From Flavobacteriales bacterium (GTDB taxonomy: Bacteria; Bacteroidota; Bacteroidia; Flavobacteriales; UBA7430): a stretch of 9,559 nucleotides of DNA. Below the pieces are notes generated by a model, which made no database searches, was not told where the DNA came from, and saw only the letters and a list, made by a program, of their open reading frames with translations. The stretch spans positions 1 through 9,559 of the forward strand of contig JANXFM010000197.1 in assembly GCA_024959975.1 (NCBI GenBank), given 5' to 3'. Of this stretch, positions 1 to 5,596 are shown piece by piece. The position numbers were made by a program, and so were the translations under genes. Position 1 is the first letter of the stretch, and each line of letters begins with the position of its first letter.

Positions 1-1
1 A

Positions 2-1729
2 GAACTAAAAGAACACGTTGACTCTCTCATTGTTATCAATAATAATAAACTTCGCGAGATTTACGGGAACCTTGGCTTTAAGTCAGGTTTCGCAAAAGCA
101 GATGAAATATTAGCCACTGCCTCCAGAGGTATTGCAGAAGTAATTACGCAAAAAGGACACCTAAACATCGATTTAAATGATGCTAAAACGGTTTTGTCTA
201 ATAGTGGCACAGCTATTATGGGCTCCGGAACAGCATTGGGTGATGGACGAGCTATAAAAGCGGTTAAAGGTGCCATAGAATCTCCTTTGTTAGATAATAA
301 TCATATTCGAGGGGCAAAGAAAGTGTTATTACTTATCGTTTCCGGTACCGAAGAGGTGACCTTTGAAGAGATGGGTGAGATCTCAGATTTCATCCAGGAT
401 CAGGTGATGATTGAAGGAGGGGCTCCTGCTGATATTATTATGGGGGTTGCCGAAGATGAAGAACTCGAATCTGCAGTTAATGTAACGGTAGTTGCTACAG
501 GCTTCCATGAAGGAAAAGTGGTAAATCCACTTACCGGAATTCCGGAGAAGGTGGTTCACGATCTGGAAGATAAAACACAGCCAATAAAGGCTGTTGAAAA
601 GCCAATTACTACAGTGATGCCTTCTGAAGATCAGCTTGTTGTTGAGCCTACTGAGGAGATAAAGCATATCTTAACAGAAGATTACGATCAGGAAGAAGTG
701 AGGGTAGAGACTCCTGAAGCTCAGTTTGTTGTTGAGTCTACTGAGGAGATAAAGCATATCTTAACAGAAGATTGCGATCAGGAAGAAGTGACGATAGCGA
801 CTCCTGAAGCTGTAGTTCAGGAAAAAGTAGCGCAAGAAATCACTCAAACTCCCGAAGTAGATACGGCAGAAACACAGCAGCAGGTAAGTATGACTTTTGA
901 GTTTGATGTTGCTGAAAACACGAATGAACCGGATCTTAGCCTACGTGAGGAACCAAAAGTAGTGTTTAATCTTCTGGAAGAAATTGAGGAAGAGCGACTA
1001 GAAATAGAAGACTCGGAGAAGCCAAAAGTTGAGTTTAAGATTGATGAAATTGAAGAAGAGGTTTTTGATACGGAAAGCCTTGATTCGGCTATTGACGAAG
1101 AGCCCATTTCTTTTGAATTGGGGTCTGATACCGAACAAGCTATCGAAGAAACTCCGATTAATTTTAGTTTAGATGAACCGGTAGAATCTAATGGGCAAGA
1201 GCAAAAGATAGTTCATACACTGAGTTTAGAAGACGATGAAGGGGAAGAAGAATCGTTTTCTTTTGAGCCTACTCAGATGGAAACGGAAGAATCGGTATCG
1301 CTAAATGAAACCCTTGTTGAAGCTGAGGTTTCCGGTCCTGATGTAGTTCGTGAGCAAGTACTGCAAAGTATGGATGTAGAAGTTGAACCTGTTCATGAAG
1401 AAGTTCAGGTTGAGGCAGTAGAAGAATCGGCTACTATTGAGGAAAAATCGAGTGTAACCTTATCTACACATAGCAAGGCCTTACAAGAGCAAATAGATCG
1501 GGCTCAAAAGCGTAAAGAACGCCTGCAAAAGTTTAATTACCGCTTCAGAAATAGTTCAGTTGTTGATATGGCGGAAAGTGAGCCTGCATATAAAAGACAG
1601 GGCGTACAGTTAAACGAAGCCAAACACTCTTCTGAGGAGACAGTATCGAGACTTAGCTTAAATACGAATGAAGATGGTGAGATTGAGTTGAAAAGCAAAA
1701 ACTCCTTTTTACATGATAATGTAGATTAA
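2..1729 (+). CDS. ftsZ: Cell division GTPase FtsZ, 3' part (5' end outside window)
   Basis: FtsZ is the tubulin-like GTPase that polymerises into the cytokinetic ring on the inner face of the membrane. The reading frame is open from base 2, so the gene starts upstream. By my alignment the first visible residues (ELKEHVDSL) match E. coli FtsZ from about residue 152, so the nucleotide-binding half with the GGGTGTG loop is missing here. The T7 synergy loop that completes the GTPase site is present: N at 164-166 and the two aspartates at 170-172 and 179-181 (NIDLND). The core ends near base 530 (VVATGF). After it comes a linker of roughly 375 residues, rich in glutamate, far longer than in E. coli, and carrying internal repeats. 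The protein ends with a basic stretch (about 1490-1560) and the C-terminal peptide NSFLHDNVD, typical of flavobacterial FtsZ. Visible length is 575 residues; the full protein would be roughly 725-740. An internal TTG at 194 is not the start, because homology continues upstream of it. The family call is certain; the linker's role is inference. Confidence 0.97.
   Translation, partial: ELKEHVDSLIVINNNKLREIYGNLGFKSGFAKADEILATASRGIAEVITQKGHLNIDLNDAKTVLSNSGTAIMGSGTALGDGRAIKAVKGAIESPLLDNNHIRGAKKVLLLIVSGTEEVTFEEMGEISDFIQDQVMIEGGAPADIIMGVAEDEELESAVNVTVVATGFHEGKVVNPLTGIPEKVVHDLEDKTQPIKAVEKPITTVMPSEDQLVVEPTEEIKHILTEDYDQEEVRVETPEAQFVVESTEEIKHILTEDCDQEEVTIATPEAVVQEKVAQEITQTPEVDTAETQQQVSMTFEFDVAENTNEPDLSLREEPKVVFNLLEEIEEERLEIEDSEKPKVEFKIDEIEEEVFDTESLDSAIDEEPISFELGSDTEQAIEETPINFSLDEPVESNGQEQKIVHTLSLEDDEGEEESFSFEPTQMETEESVSLNETLVEAEVSGPDVVREQVLQSMDVEVEPVHEEVQVEAVEESATIEEKSSVTLSTHSKALQEQIDRAQKRKERLQKFNYRFRNSSVVDMAESEPAYKRQGVQLNEAKHSSEETVSRLSLNTNEDGEIELKSKNSFLHDNVD
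632..811 (+). repeat. Two tandem 90-bp in-frame repeats in the FtsZ linker
   Basis: Bases 632-721 and 722-811 are direct, head-to-tail copies of a 90-base unit that encodes 30 residues each (core TEEIKHILTED). They differ at six bases, which is about 93% identity. All six differences change the amino acid: L/F, P/S, Y/C, R/T, V/I and E/A. The copies lie in the disordered acidic linker, not in the GTPase core, so length change there should be tolerated. Recent tandem duplication by slippage or recombination is the simplest origin. Confidence 0.95.
887..1270 (+). repeat. Degenerate phenylalanine-motif repeats in the FtsZ linker
   Basis: A short motif recurs in an acidic background: SMTFEFDV (887), PKVVFNLL (953), PKVEFKID (1022), EPISFELG (1100), TPINFSLD (1151) and ESFSFEPT (1250). 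The shared pattern is a proline or serine, one or two residues, F, one residue, then usually a hydrophobic residue. The first three phenylalanine codons (896, 965, 1034) are exactly 69 bases, or 23 residues, apart; later spacings are irregular (26, 17 and 33 residues). The copies are too diverged to show at DNA level. They could be old repeats or a repeated docking motif. Confidence 0.6.
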
Positions 1730-1740
1730 AAACCAAAGCG

Positions 1741-2193
1741 ATGAGTTTAAAAGCACAAATAATGCCGGCCATGAAAGAGGCTATGAAGGCGAAAGATAAA
1801 GTGACCCTAGAAACACTTAGAGCCATTAAAGCTGAATTGTTAACAGCAGAAACAGCTACGGGGGCTTCGGGTGAAATGAGCGAAGCTGAAGAGATTAAAT
1901 TGCTTCAGAAAATGCAAAAACAACGTAAAGATGCGGCAGCAATTTATGTGGAACAAGGTCGTGCTGATCTGGCCGCTGACGAAACTGCTCAAACAAAAGT
2001 TTTAGAAAAGTTTCTTCCAGAACAAATGAGTGCAGAGGAATTAGAAAAAGCTGTGGCAGCCATCATTAATAAACTAGGTGCCTCCGGCCCTGCTGATATG
2101 GGGAAGGTGATGGGAGTTGCTTCTAAAGAACTTGCCGGTAAGGCGGAAGGTAGGCTTATTGCCGATACTGTTAAAGCACTCTTGATAAGCTAA
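1741..2193 (+). CDS. yqeY: YqeY-family protein (GatB/YqeY domain)
   Basis: This is a 150-residue cytosolic protein of the YqeY family, which is related to the C-terminal helical domain of GatB in the tRNA-dependent amidotransferase. Family members are stand-alone proteins of about this length; their exact role is poorly defined, although a link to tRNA or amidotransferase function is usually assumed. Visible family features are the N-terminal helix with LETLRAIKAEL, the KQRKDAAAIYVEQGRADLA stretch, FLPEQMS, and the C-terminal GPADMGKVMG followed by a short helix ending VKALLIS. The ATG at 1741 lies 11 bases after the ftsZ stop with no other start candidate nearby and no clear Shine-Dalgarno sequence, as is normal in this phylum. 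The tight spacing suggests cotranscription with ftsZ. The gene is intact and its length is normal. Confidence 0.92.
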   Translation: MSLKAQIMPAMKEAMKAKDKVTLETLRAIKAELLTAETATGASGEMSEAEEIKLLQKMQKQRKDAAAIYVEQGRADLAADETAQTKVLEKFLPEQMSAEELEKAVAAIINKLGASGPADMGKVMGVASKELAGKAEGRLIADTVKALLIS

Positions 2194-2290
2194 TCTCTGT
2201 GCTTCCAGTTCTAGTAATGAGTAGCATTACCTATTGATTTATAGCGCACGATAGTAACCGATTTTCAGGTATTACTTTTTGACGGAATCC

Positions 2291-2313
2291 TCACCTTATG
2301 GTGGTTTTTTTTT
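2291..2313 (+). terminator. Putative weak terminator after ftsZ-yqeY
   Basis: A 5-bp stem (2291-2295 with 2300-2304, one G-T pair) with a TTAT loop is followed directly by nine T (2305-2313). The stem is short for an intrinsic terminator, but the T tract is strong and the site lies about 100 bases after the yqeY stop. It probably ends the ftsZ-yqeY transcript. Confidence 0.5.
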
Positions 2314-2357
2314 ATGTTCATAGGTGATATTACCTAAACATTGAGTATTAACACCTA

Positions 2358-2389
2358 TTGCTTTGTGCATAATTAAATACTTACATTTG
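2358..2389 (+). promoter_or_regulatory. Bacteroidota-type promoter, possibly for a small RNA
   Basis: TTG at 2358-2360, 21 bases, then TACATTTG at 2382-2389 fits the phylum's -33 TTG / -7 TAnnTTTG pattern. A second TTTG at 2362-2365 would give a 16-base spacer. Transcription would start near 2396 and reach the strong terminator at 2435-2464 after about 70 bases, with no plausible ORF in between. This is inference from motif and position only. Confidence 0.5.
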
Positions 2390-2434
2390 TTACATATTAT
2401 AGTTTCAGTTAATAAGAGTATTTTTTGGCAGGGG

Positions 2435-2464
2435 GTCCTCACTTTTAGTGAGGACTTTTTTTTT
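2435..2464 (+). terminator. Strong intrinsic terminator (possible 3' end of a small RNA)
   Basis: A perfect 9-bp stem (GTCCTCACT at 2435-2443 with 2447-2455), a TTT loop and nine T (2456-2464) make a textbook intrinsic terminator for + strand transcription. It has no T tract on the other strand, so it does not serve the lipoprotein gene. It may back up the site at 2291-2313 for ftsZ-yqeY or end a short RNA started at the promoter just upstream. Confidence 0.85.
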
Positions 2465-2535
2465 GAAAATGACTAAGATTATTGATAAGGTCAATTTAGT
2501 TGTTATCGAAGGGGAAGCAGATATCTTTGATTCTG

Positions 2536-2979
2536 TTAATTTAGAATCCAGGTTGTATCGCTTTGGTGTGGGAAATTGGTAAGTGCAATTGTGATCTCAT
2601 CTTCCGGGAATTCCTCGTACGTGTCATTAAGGTTAAAGCATAAATCTTCGGTAATCCATGCTTCACACAGATCACCATTGCCGTTGTGGCTTAAACGGAT
2701 GGGTATGTAAATGGGTGGTGTTCCGCAGAATAGTGGGTCTTGAATTAGCACATACTCGTGTTCTGCACAACCACCGGAATGCGATACATTTAAGTTTAAC
2801 TCTTGGTCTTGTATTGATACGGAATTGATAAGTATGTAATCGTTAGGCCATTCTTCTTCGTAAACTGCCAAAATAATTGCCGGACAATGACTTTGATTTA
2901 CAGGTTTAGAATCTTCACAAGAATAAAAAATAAAATTCAGAGCTAAAAATAAAAGGCCGTATGCATACTTAGTATTCAT
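2536..2979 (-). CDS. Small cysteine-rich lipoprotein of unknown function
   Basis: I do not recognise the family. The product is 147 residues. Residues 1-21 form a lipoprotein signal peptide: a short basic start (MNTK), a hydrophobic stretch (LLFLALNFIF) and a lipobox-like FYSC, giving lipidated Cys21, so it should be anchored in a membrane facing the periplasm or the outside. The mature part has five more cysteines (32, 71, 85, 105, 114) and two similar motifs, SHSGGCAEHEY (67-77) and SHNGNGDLCEAW (97-108), whose His and Cys residues could bind metal or form disulfides; this is speculation. The ATG at 2979 is chosen because the signal peptide begins there; an in-frame start at 3072 would add 31 residues ahead of it. 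The gene lies downstream of the groEL terminator on the same strand and has its own promoter-like element at 3021-3036. Confidence 0.75.
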   Translation of the reverse strand: MNTKYAYGLLFLALNFIFYSCEDSKPVNQSHCPAIILAVYEEEWPNDYILINSVSIQDQELNLNVSHSGGCAEHEYVLIQDPLFCGTPPIYIPIRLSHNGNGDLCEAWITEDLCFNLNDTYEEFPEDEITIALTNFPHQSDTTWILN

Positions 2980-3020
2980 AATTAATAGTTTTATATTGAT
3001 TTGAATTAATAGTAAATCGA

Positions 3021-3036
3021 CAATAATTATGCCATT
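3021..3036 (-). promoter_or_regulatory. Promoter-like element upstream of the lipoprotein gene
   Basis: On the minus strand this reads AATGGCATAATTATTG. It contains AATGGCATAATT (complement of 3025-3036), which also occurs exactly upstream of groES (5165-5176). It lies about 42 bases before the lipoprotein ATG. TGGCAT-N5-TTG resembles a sigma-54 -24/-12 pair, although the -12 box has GT in place of GC. Read as a housekeeping promoter, TAATTATTG is a poor TAnnTTTG match and no TTG lies at the right distance upstream. Confidence 0.4.
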
Positions 3037-3122
3037 ACCTTGGGAGTTTTCATTTAACGAATTACGAGACACCCTTCAACTAGGGGCAATAAACTGAGAG
3101 CTGCCAACTGGTCACTGGTTAC

Positions 3123-3155
3123 AAAAAAAACCCGTTTTGCATACACAAAACAGGG
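3123..3155 (-). terminator. Terminator of the groES-groEL operon
   Basis: The hairpin pairs GTTTTG at 3134-3139 with CAAAAC at 3146-3151 and CCC at 3131-3133 with GGG at 3153-3155, with one bulged base at 3152 and a 6-base loop. On the minus strand it is followed by eight T (complement of 3123-3130). It lies about 26 bases beyond the groEL stop, as expected for an intrinsic terminator. Confidence 0.85.
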
Positions 3156-3181
3156 CTTTTATTTTTAATTCAGAATAGATC

Positions 3182-4819
3182 TTACATCATTCCCGGCATA
3201 CCACCCGGCATACCACCACCCATAGGAGGCATTGGGGTTACTTCAGGAAGATCAGCTAAAACACATTCCGTAGTTAATAACATACCGGCAACAGAAGCTG
3301 CATTTTCAAGAGCAACACGTGTTACTTTAGTCGGGTCGATAATCCCAGCTTCCAACATGTGTTCAAAGGTGTCTGTTTTGGCATTGTAGCCAAAGTCAGC
3401 ATTCCCTTCGCGGATCTTAGAAACAATCACGGCACCTTCACCACCCGCATTTGCAACGATCTGACGAATTGGAGCTTCAATTGCTCTGGTGATGATCTGA
3501 ACACCTGTTTTTTCATCTTCATTTTCTGTTTCAACAGAATTCAGAGCAGTAGCAGCACGAACAAGTGCAACCCCACCACCGGGAACAATTCCTTCTTCTA
3601 CAGCCGCACGTGTAGCATGAAGTGCATCATCAACACGATCTTTCTTTTCTTTCATTTCAATTTCAGATGCAGCACCAATATATAATACAGCTACGCCTCC
3701 TGCTAATTTAGCAAGTCGTTCTTGTAGCTTTTCACGATCGTAGTCTGAAGTAGTTGTTTCCATTTGCGCTTTAATTTGATTTACACGCAATTCAATCGCT
3801 TCTTTCTCTCCTTTACCGTTAACTACAGTTGTGTTGTCTTTGTCGATAACCACTTTGTCGGTTTCTCCGAGCATTTCTATCGTAGTATTTTCTAATTTGA
3901 AGCCACGTTCTTCAGAAACAACCGTACCACCGGTAAGGATGGCAATATCTTCTAGCATGGCTTTACGACGATCGCCAAAGCCTGGTGCTTTTACCGCAGC
4001 AATTTTTAGACTACCTCGAATTTTATTTACTACCAAAGTAGCAAGTGCTTCACCATCTACATCTTCAGCAATAATTAATATAGGACGACCTGTTTGTGTT
4101 GTTTGTTCTAAAATAGGAAGCATATCCTTCATGTTCGAGATCTTCTTGTCGTAGATCAGGATGTAAGGATTATCCAATTCTGCTTCCATTTTTTCGGCAT
4201 TGGTAACGAAATACGGTGATAAGTAACCTCGGTCGAATTGCATCCCTTCAACGATTTCAACAGTCGTGTCAGTACCTTTGGCTTCTTCAACCGTAATAAC
4301 ACCTTCTTTTTTTACTTTGGCCATAGCTTCCGCTATTAAGGTGCCGATCGTATTGTCGTTGTTTGAAGAAATGGTAGCAACTTGTTCAATTTTATCTAGA
4401 TTGTCGCCCACTTCAATAGATTGTTTTTGAAGTTCGGCAACGACAGCCTTAACCGCTTTGTCGATTCCTCTCTTCAGATCCATTGGGTTAGCCCCTGCTG
4501 CTACGTTTTTTAGACCCGTTGCAACAATTTCCTGAGCTAAAACGGTGGCTGTTGTAGTACCATCACCGGCGATGTCAGCAGTTTTTGATGCTACTTCCTT
4601 CACCATTTGAGCGCCCATATTCTCTATGGCATCTTCAAGTTCTATTTCTTTAGCTACAGTTACCCCATCTTTCGTAATGGTGGGTGCGCCAAATTTTTTA
4701 TCGATAACAACATTACGACCTTTTGGTCCCAGTGTTACTTTTACTGCATTTGCTAGCGCGTCAACACCTCTTTTTAGTGCGTCTCTCGCTTCAATATCGA
4801 ATTTAATATCTTTTGCCAT
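3182..4819 (-). CDS. groL: 60-kDa chaperonin GroEL
   Basis: GroEL forms the double seven-membered ring that encloses unfolded cytosolic proteins and folds them with ATP and the GroES lid. The 545-residue product is full length (E. coli has 548). The equatorial ATP site is intact: LGPKGRNV near residues 30-37, the TKDGVTV loop with Asp51, and the GDGTTT motif with Asp86. The second equatorial segment has DALHATRAAVEEGIVPGGG. The protein ends in the usual Gly-Gly-Met-type tail (MGGGMPGGMPGMM), which hangs into the ring cavity. The ATG at 4819 opens with MAKDIKF, the normal family start. It lies 10 bases after the groES stop, so the two are cotranscribed from the groES promoter. Only one groEL is visible and nothing about it is odd. 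Confidence 0.99.
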   Translation of the reverse strand: MAKDIKFDIEARDALKRGVDALANAVKVTLGPKGRNVVIDKKFGAPTITKDGVTVAKEIELEDAIENMGAQMVKEVASKTADIAGDGTTTATVLAQEIVATGLKNVAAGANPMDLKRGIDKAVKAVVAELQKQSIEVGDNLDKIEQVATISSNNDNTIGTLIAEAMAKVKKEGVITVEEAKGTDTTVEIVEGMQFDRGYLSPYFVTNAEKMEAELDNPYILIYDKKISNMKDMLPILEQTTQTGRPILIIAEDVDGEALATLVVNKIRGSLKIAAVKAPGFGDRRKAMLEDIAILTGGTVVSEERGFKLENTTIEMLGETDKVVIDKDNTTVVNGKGEKEAIELRVNQIKAQMETTTSDYDREKLQERLAKLAGGVAVLYIGAASEIEMKEKKDRVDDALHATRAAVEEGIVPGGGVALVRAATALNSVETENEDEKTGVQIITRAIEAPIRQIVANAGGEGAVIVSKIREGNADFGYNAKTDTFEHMLEAGIIDPTKVTRVALENAASVAGMLLTTECVLADLPEVTPMPPMGGGMPGGMPGMM

Positions 4820-4829
4820 TGTGTTTTTT

Positions 4830-5108
4830 TTAAATGATTGCTAAAAGGTCAGATTCACGCATCATCAGGTAGTCATTACCTTCAAATTTTAATTCTGTTC
4901 CTGAATATTTCCCATACAATACATGGTCTCCAAGTTTCACGGTCATTTCGTGATCTTTAGTTCCATTTCCTACAGCTACTACAATTCCCTTTTGTGGTTT
5001 TTCTTGTGCTGTATCCGGAATAATGATCCCGGAAATGGTAGTTGTTTCAGCTGCAGCAGGTTCAACCAATACTCTGTCAGCAAGTGGTTTTATTTTTAGT
5101 TCAGCCAT
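4830..5108 (-). CDS. groS: 10-kDa co-chaperonin GroES
   Basis: GroES forms the seven-membered dome that caps GroEL during folding. The 92-residue product has the family start IKPLADRVLVEP, a mobile loop at about 17-33 carrying the hydrophobic tripeptide III (28-30) that docks on the GroEL apical domain, the roof-side GKYSGTEL segment and the C-terminal YLMMRESDLLAII. The length is normal for this phylum. The ATG at 5108 begins MAELKIKPLADR, matching the family. It is the first gene of the groES-groEL operon, with a leader of about 50 bases. No CIRCE operator (TTAGCACTC-N9-GAGTGCTAA) is seen upstream, so HrcA control is not supported; an alternative heat-shock control is likely but not shown. 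Confidence 0.98.
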   Translation of the reverse strand: MAELKIKPLADRVLVEPAAAETTTISGIIIPDTAQEKPQKGIVVAVGNGTKDHEMTVKLGDHVLYGKYSGTELKFEGNDYLMMRESDLLAII

Positions 5109-5159
5109 TTTACGTCTAATTAAAGTTTTTGTAAATTAAAATCATCAATCTTCATCAAG

Positions 5160-5192
5160 TCAGAAATTATGCCATTGCATTTTTTCTGTCAA
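5160..5192 (-). promoter_or_regulatory. Promoter of the groES-groEL operon
   Basis: On the minus strand TTGACA (complement of 5187-5192) is followed after exactly 17 bases by TAATTT (complement of 5164-5169). This fits a sigma-70-like layout and, as TTG-N20-TAATTTCT, partly fits the phylum pattern. The same stretch reads TGGCATAATTTCTGA (complement of 5160-5174), similar to a sigma-54 -24 box with a poor -12 box. The 12 bases AATGGCATAATT are shared exactly with the lipoprotein promoter region. The groES start codon is about 50 bases downstream. Confidence 0.6.
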
Positions 5193-5220
5193 ATTGTCTT
5201 AGAAGCATTAAAAGTAAGTC

Positions 5221-5255
5221 AAAAAAAAATGCCAAACGGGTCAGTTTGGCATTTT
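5221..5255 (-). terminator. Terminator of the miaB-to-secG operon
   Basis: A long hairpin pairs 5226-5237 with 5244-5255 (12 bp; GC-rich part GCCAAAC / GTTTGGC) around a 6-base loop. On the minus strand it runs into a nine-T tract (complement of 5221-5229). It lies about 20 bases beyond the secG stop and separates that operon from groES. Confidence 0.9.
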
Positions 5256-5273
5256 GTATGATTTGGAAGGAAC

Positions 5274-5594
5274 TTATTCCGCTACTTCCGGAGTTTCTGT
5301 TTCAGTTGGTATGAAGTCTTCAGCGCTTTCTTCTACCTGTTCGATAATATCTGATTGAGTTTCTACCTCACTTCGGTCGATTGCAAAGTTAGAAAGCAAT
5401 GTTAATGCAACCAAAGCTAAAGCTAAAGTCCAGGTGCTCTTCTCCAGAAAGTCTGAAGTTTTCTTTACACCCATAAATTGGTTTCCTTCACCAAAAGTAG
5501 AAGATAAACCACCACCTTTAGGGTTTTGAACCAGGATTACTAATAACAGTAATGCGCAGGTAATCAGTATTAAAATAGAAAACAATCCGTACAT
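5274..5594 (-). CDS. secG: Preprotein translocase subunit SecG
   Basis: SecG is the small inner-membrane partner of SecY and SecE that assists SecA-driven protein export. The 106-residue product shows the family layout: transmembrane helix 1 (about residues 3-22), the conserved cytosolic loop VLVQNPKGGGLSSTFG-like segment (19-35), and helix 2 (about 54-71). It ends in an acidic tail (73-106) rich in Glu, Thr and Ser, longer than in minimal SecG proteins. The ATG at 5594 lies 2 bases after the preceding stop, which supports this start and translational coupling. It is the last gene of the operon, followed by a strong terminator. Confidence 0.95.
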   Translation of the reverse strand: MYGLFSILILITCALLLLVILVQNPKGGGLSSTFGEGNQFMGVKKTSDFLEKSTWTLALALVALTLLSNFAIDRSEVETQSDIIEQVEESAEDFIPTETETPEVAE

Positions 5595-5596
5595 AT

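Larger units (their letters stand above)
2194..2535. other. Gene-free convergent intergenic region with two RNA-like hairpin units
   Basis: No convincing protein gene lies in these 342 bases between yqeY (+) and the lipoprotein gene (-). The stretch holds two hairpins, each followed by nine T (2291-2313 and 2435-2464), and a good promoter-like pair at 2358-2389. Four short blocks occur in the same order before each T tract: ACCTATTG (2229, 2353), TTTCAG (2263, 2403), TTTTTG (2276, 2422) and TCCTCAC (2288, 2436). An inverted repeat ATAGGTG / CACCTAT (2320-2326 and 2352-2358) sits between the two units. The region could hold a terminator plus a separate small RNA gene, or two diverged copies of one element. 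Confidence 0.6.

Noticed and set aside
194..196. TTG as the start of an FtsZ-like protein.
   Set aside because: FtsZ homology runs without a break from base 2, so the TTG is an internal leucine codon.
844..1107. Serine-rich 87-codon minus-strand ORF opposite the ftsZ linker.
   Set aside because: It is the antisense shadow of a glutamate-rich coding stretch; the + frame is clearly FtsZ.
2529..2548. Inverted repeat GATTCT / AGAATC around the stop codon of the lipoprotein gene.
   Set aside because: The 6-bp AT-rich stem has an 8-base loop and no T tract on the minus strand, so it is not a convincing terminator.
2469..2582. A 37-codon + strand ORF starting five bases after the terminator T tract (begins MTKIIDKVNLVV).
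   Set aside because: It starts directly after a strong terminator, overlaps the 3' end of the lipoprotein gene, and has no recognisable motif or promoter of its own.
2980..3072. Longer lipoprotein starting 31 codons upstream at 3072.
   Set aside because: The extra residues precede a clear signal peptide and would cover the promoter-like element at 3021-3036.
3359..4154. Several 70-110-codon + strand ORFs inside groEL.
   Set aside because: They are frame shadows of the highly conserved groEL coding sequence with no protein features of their own.
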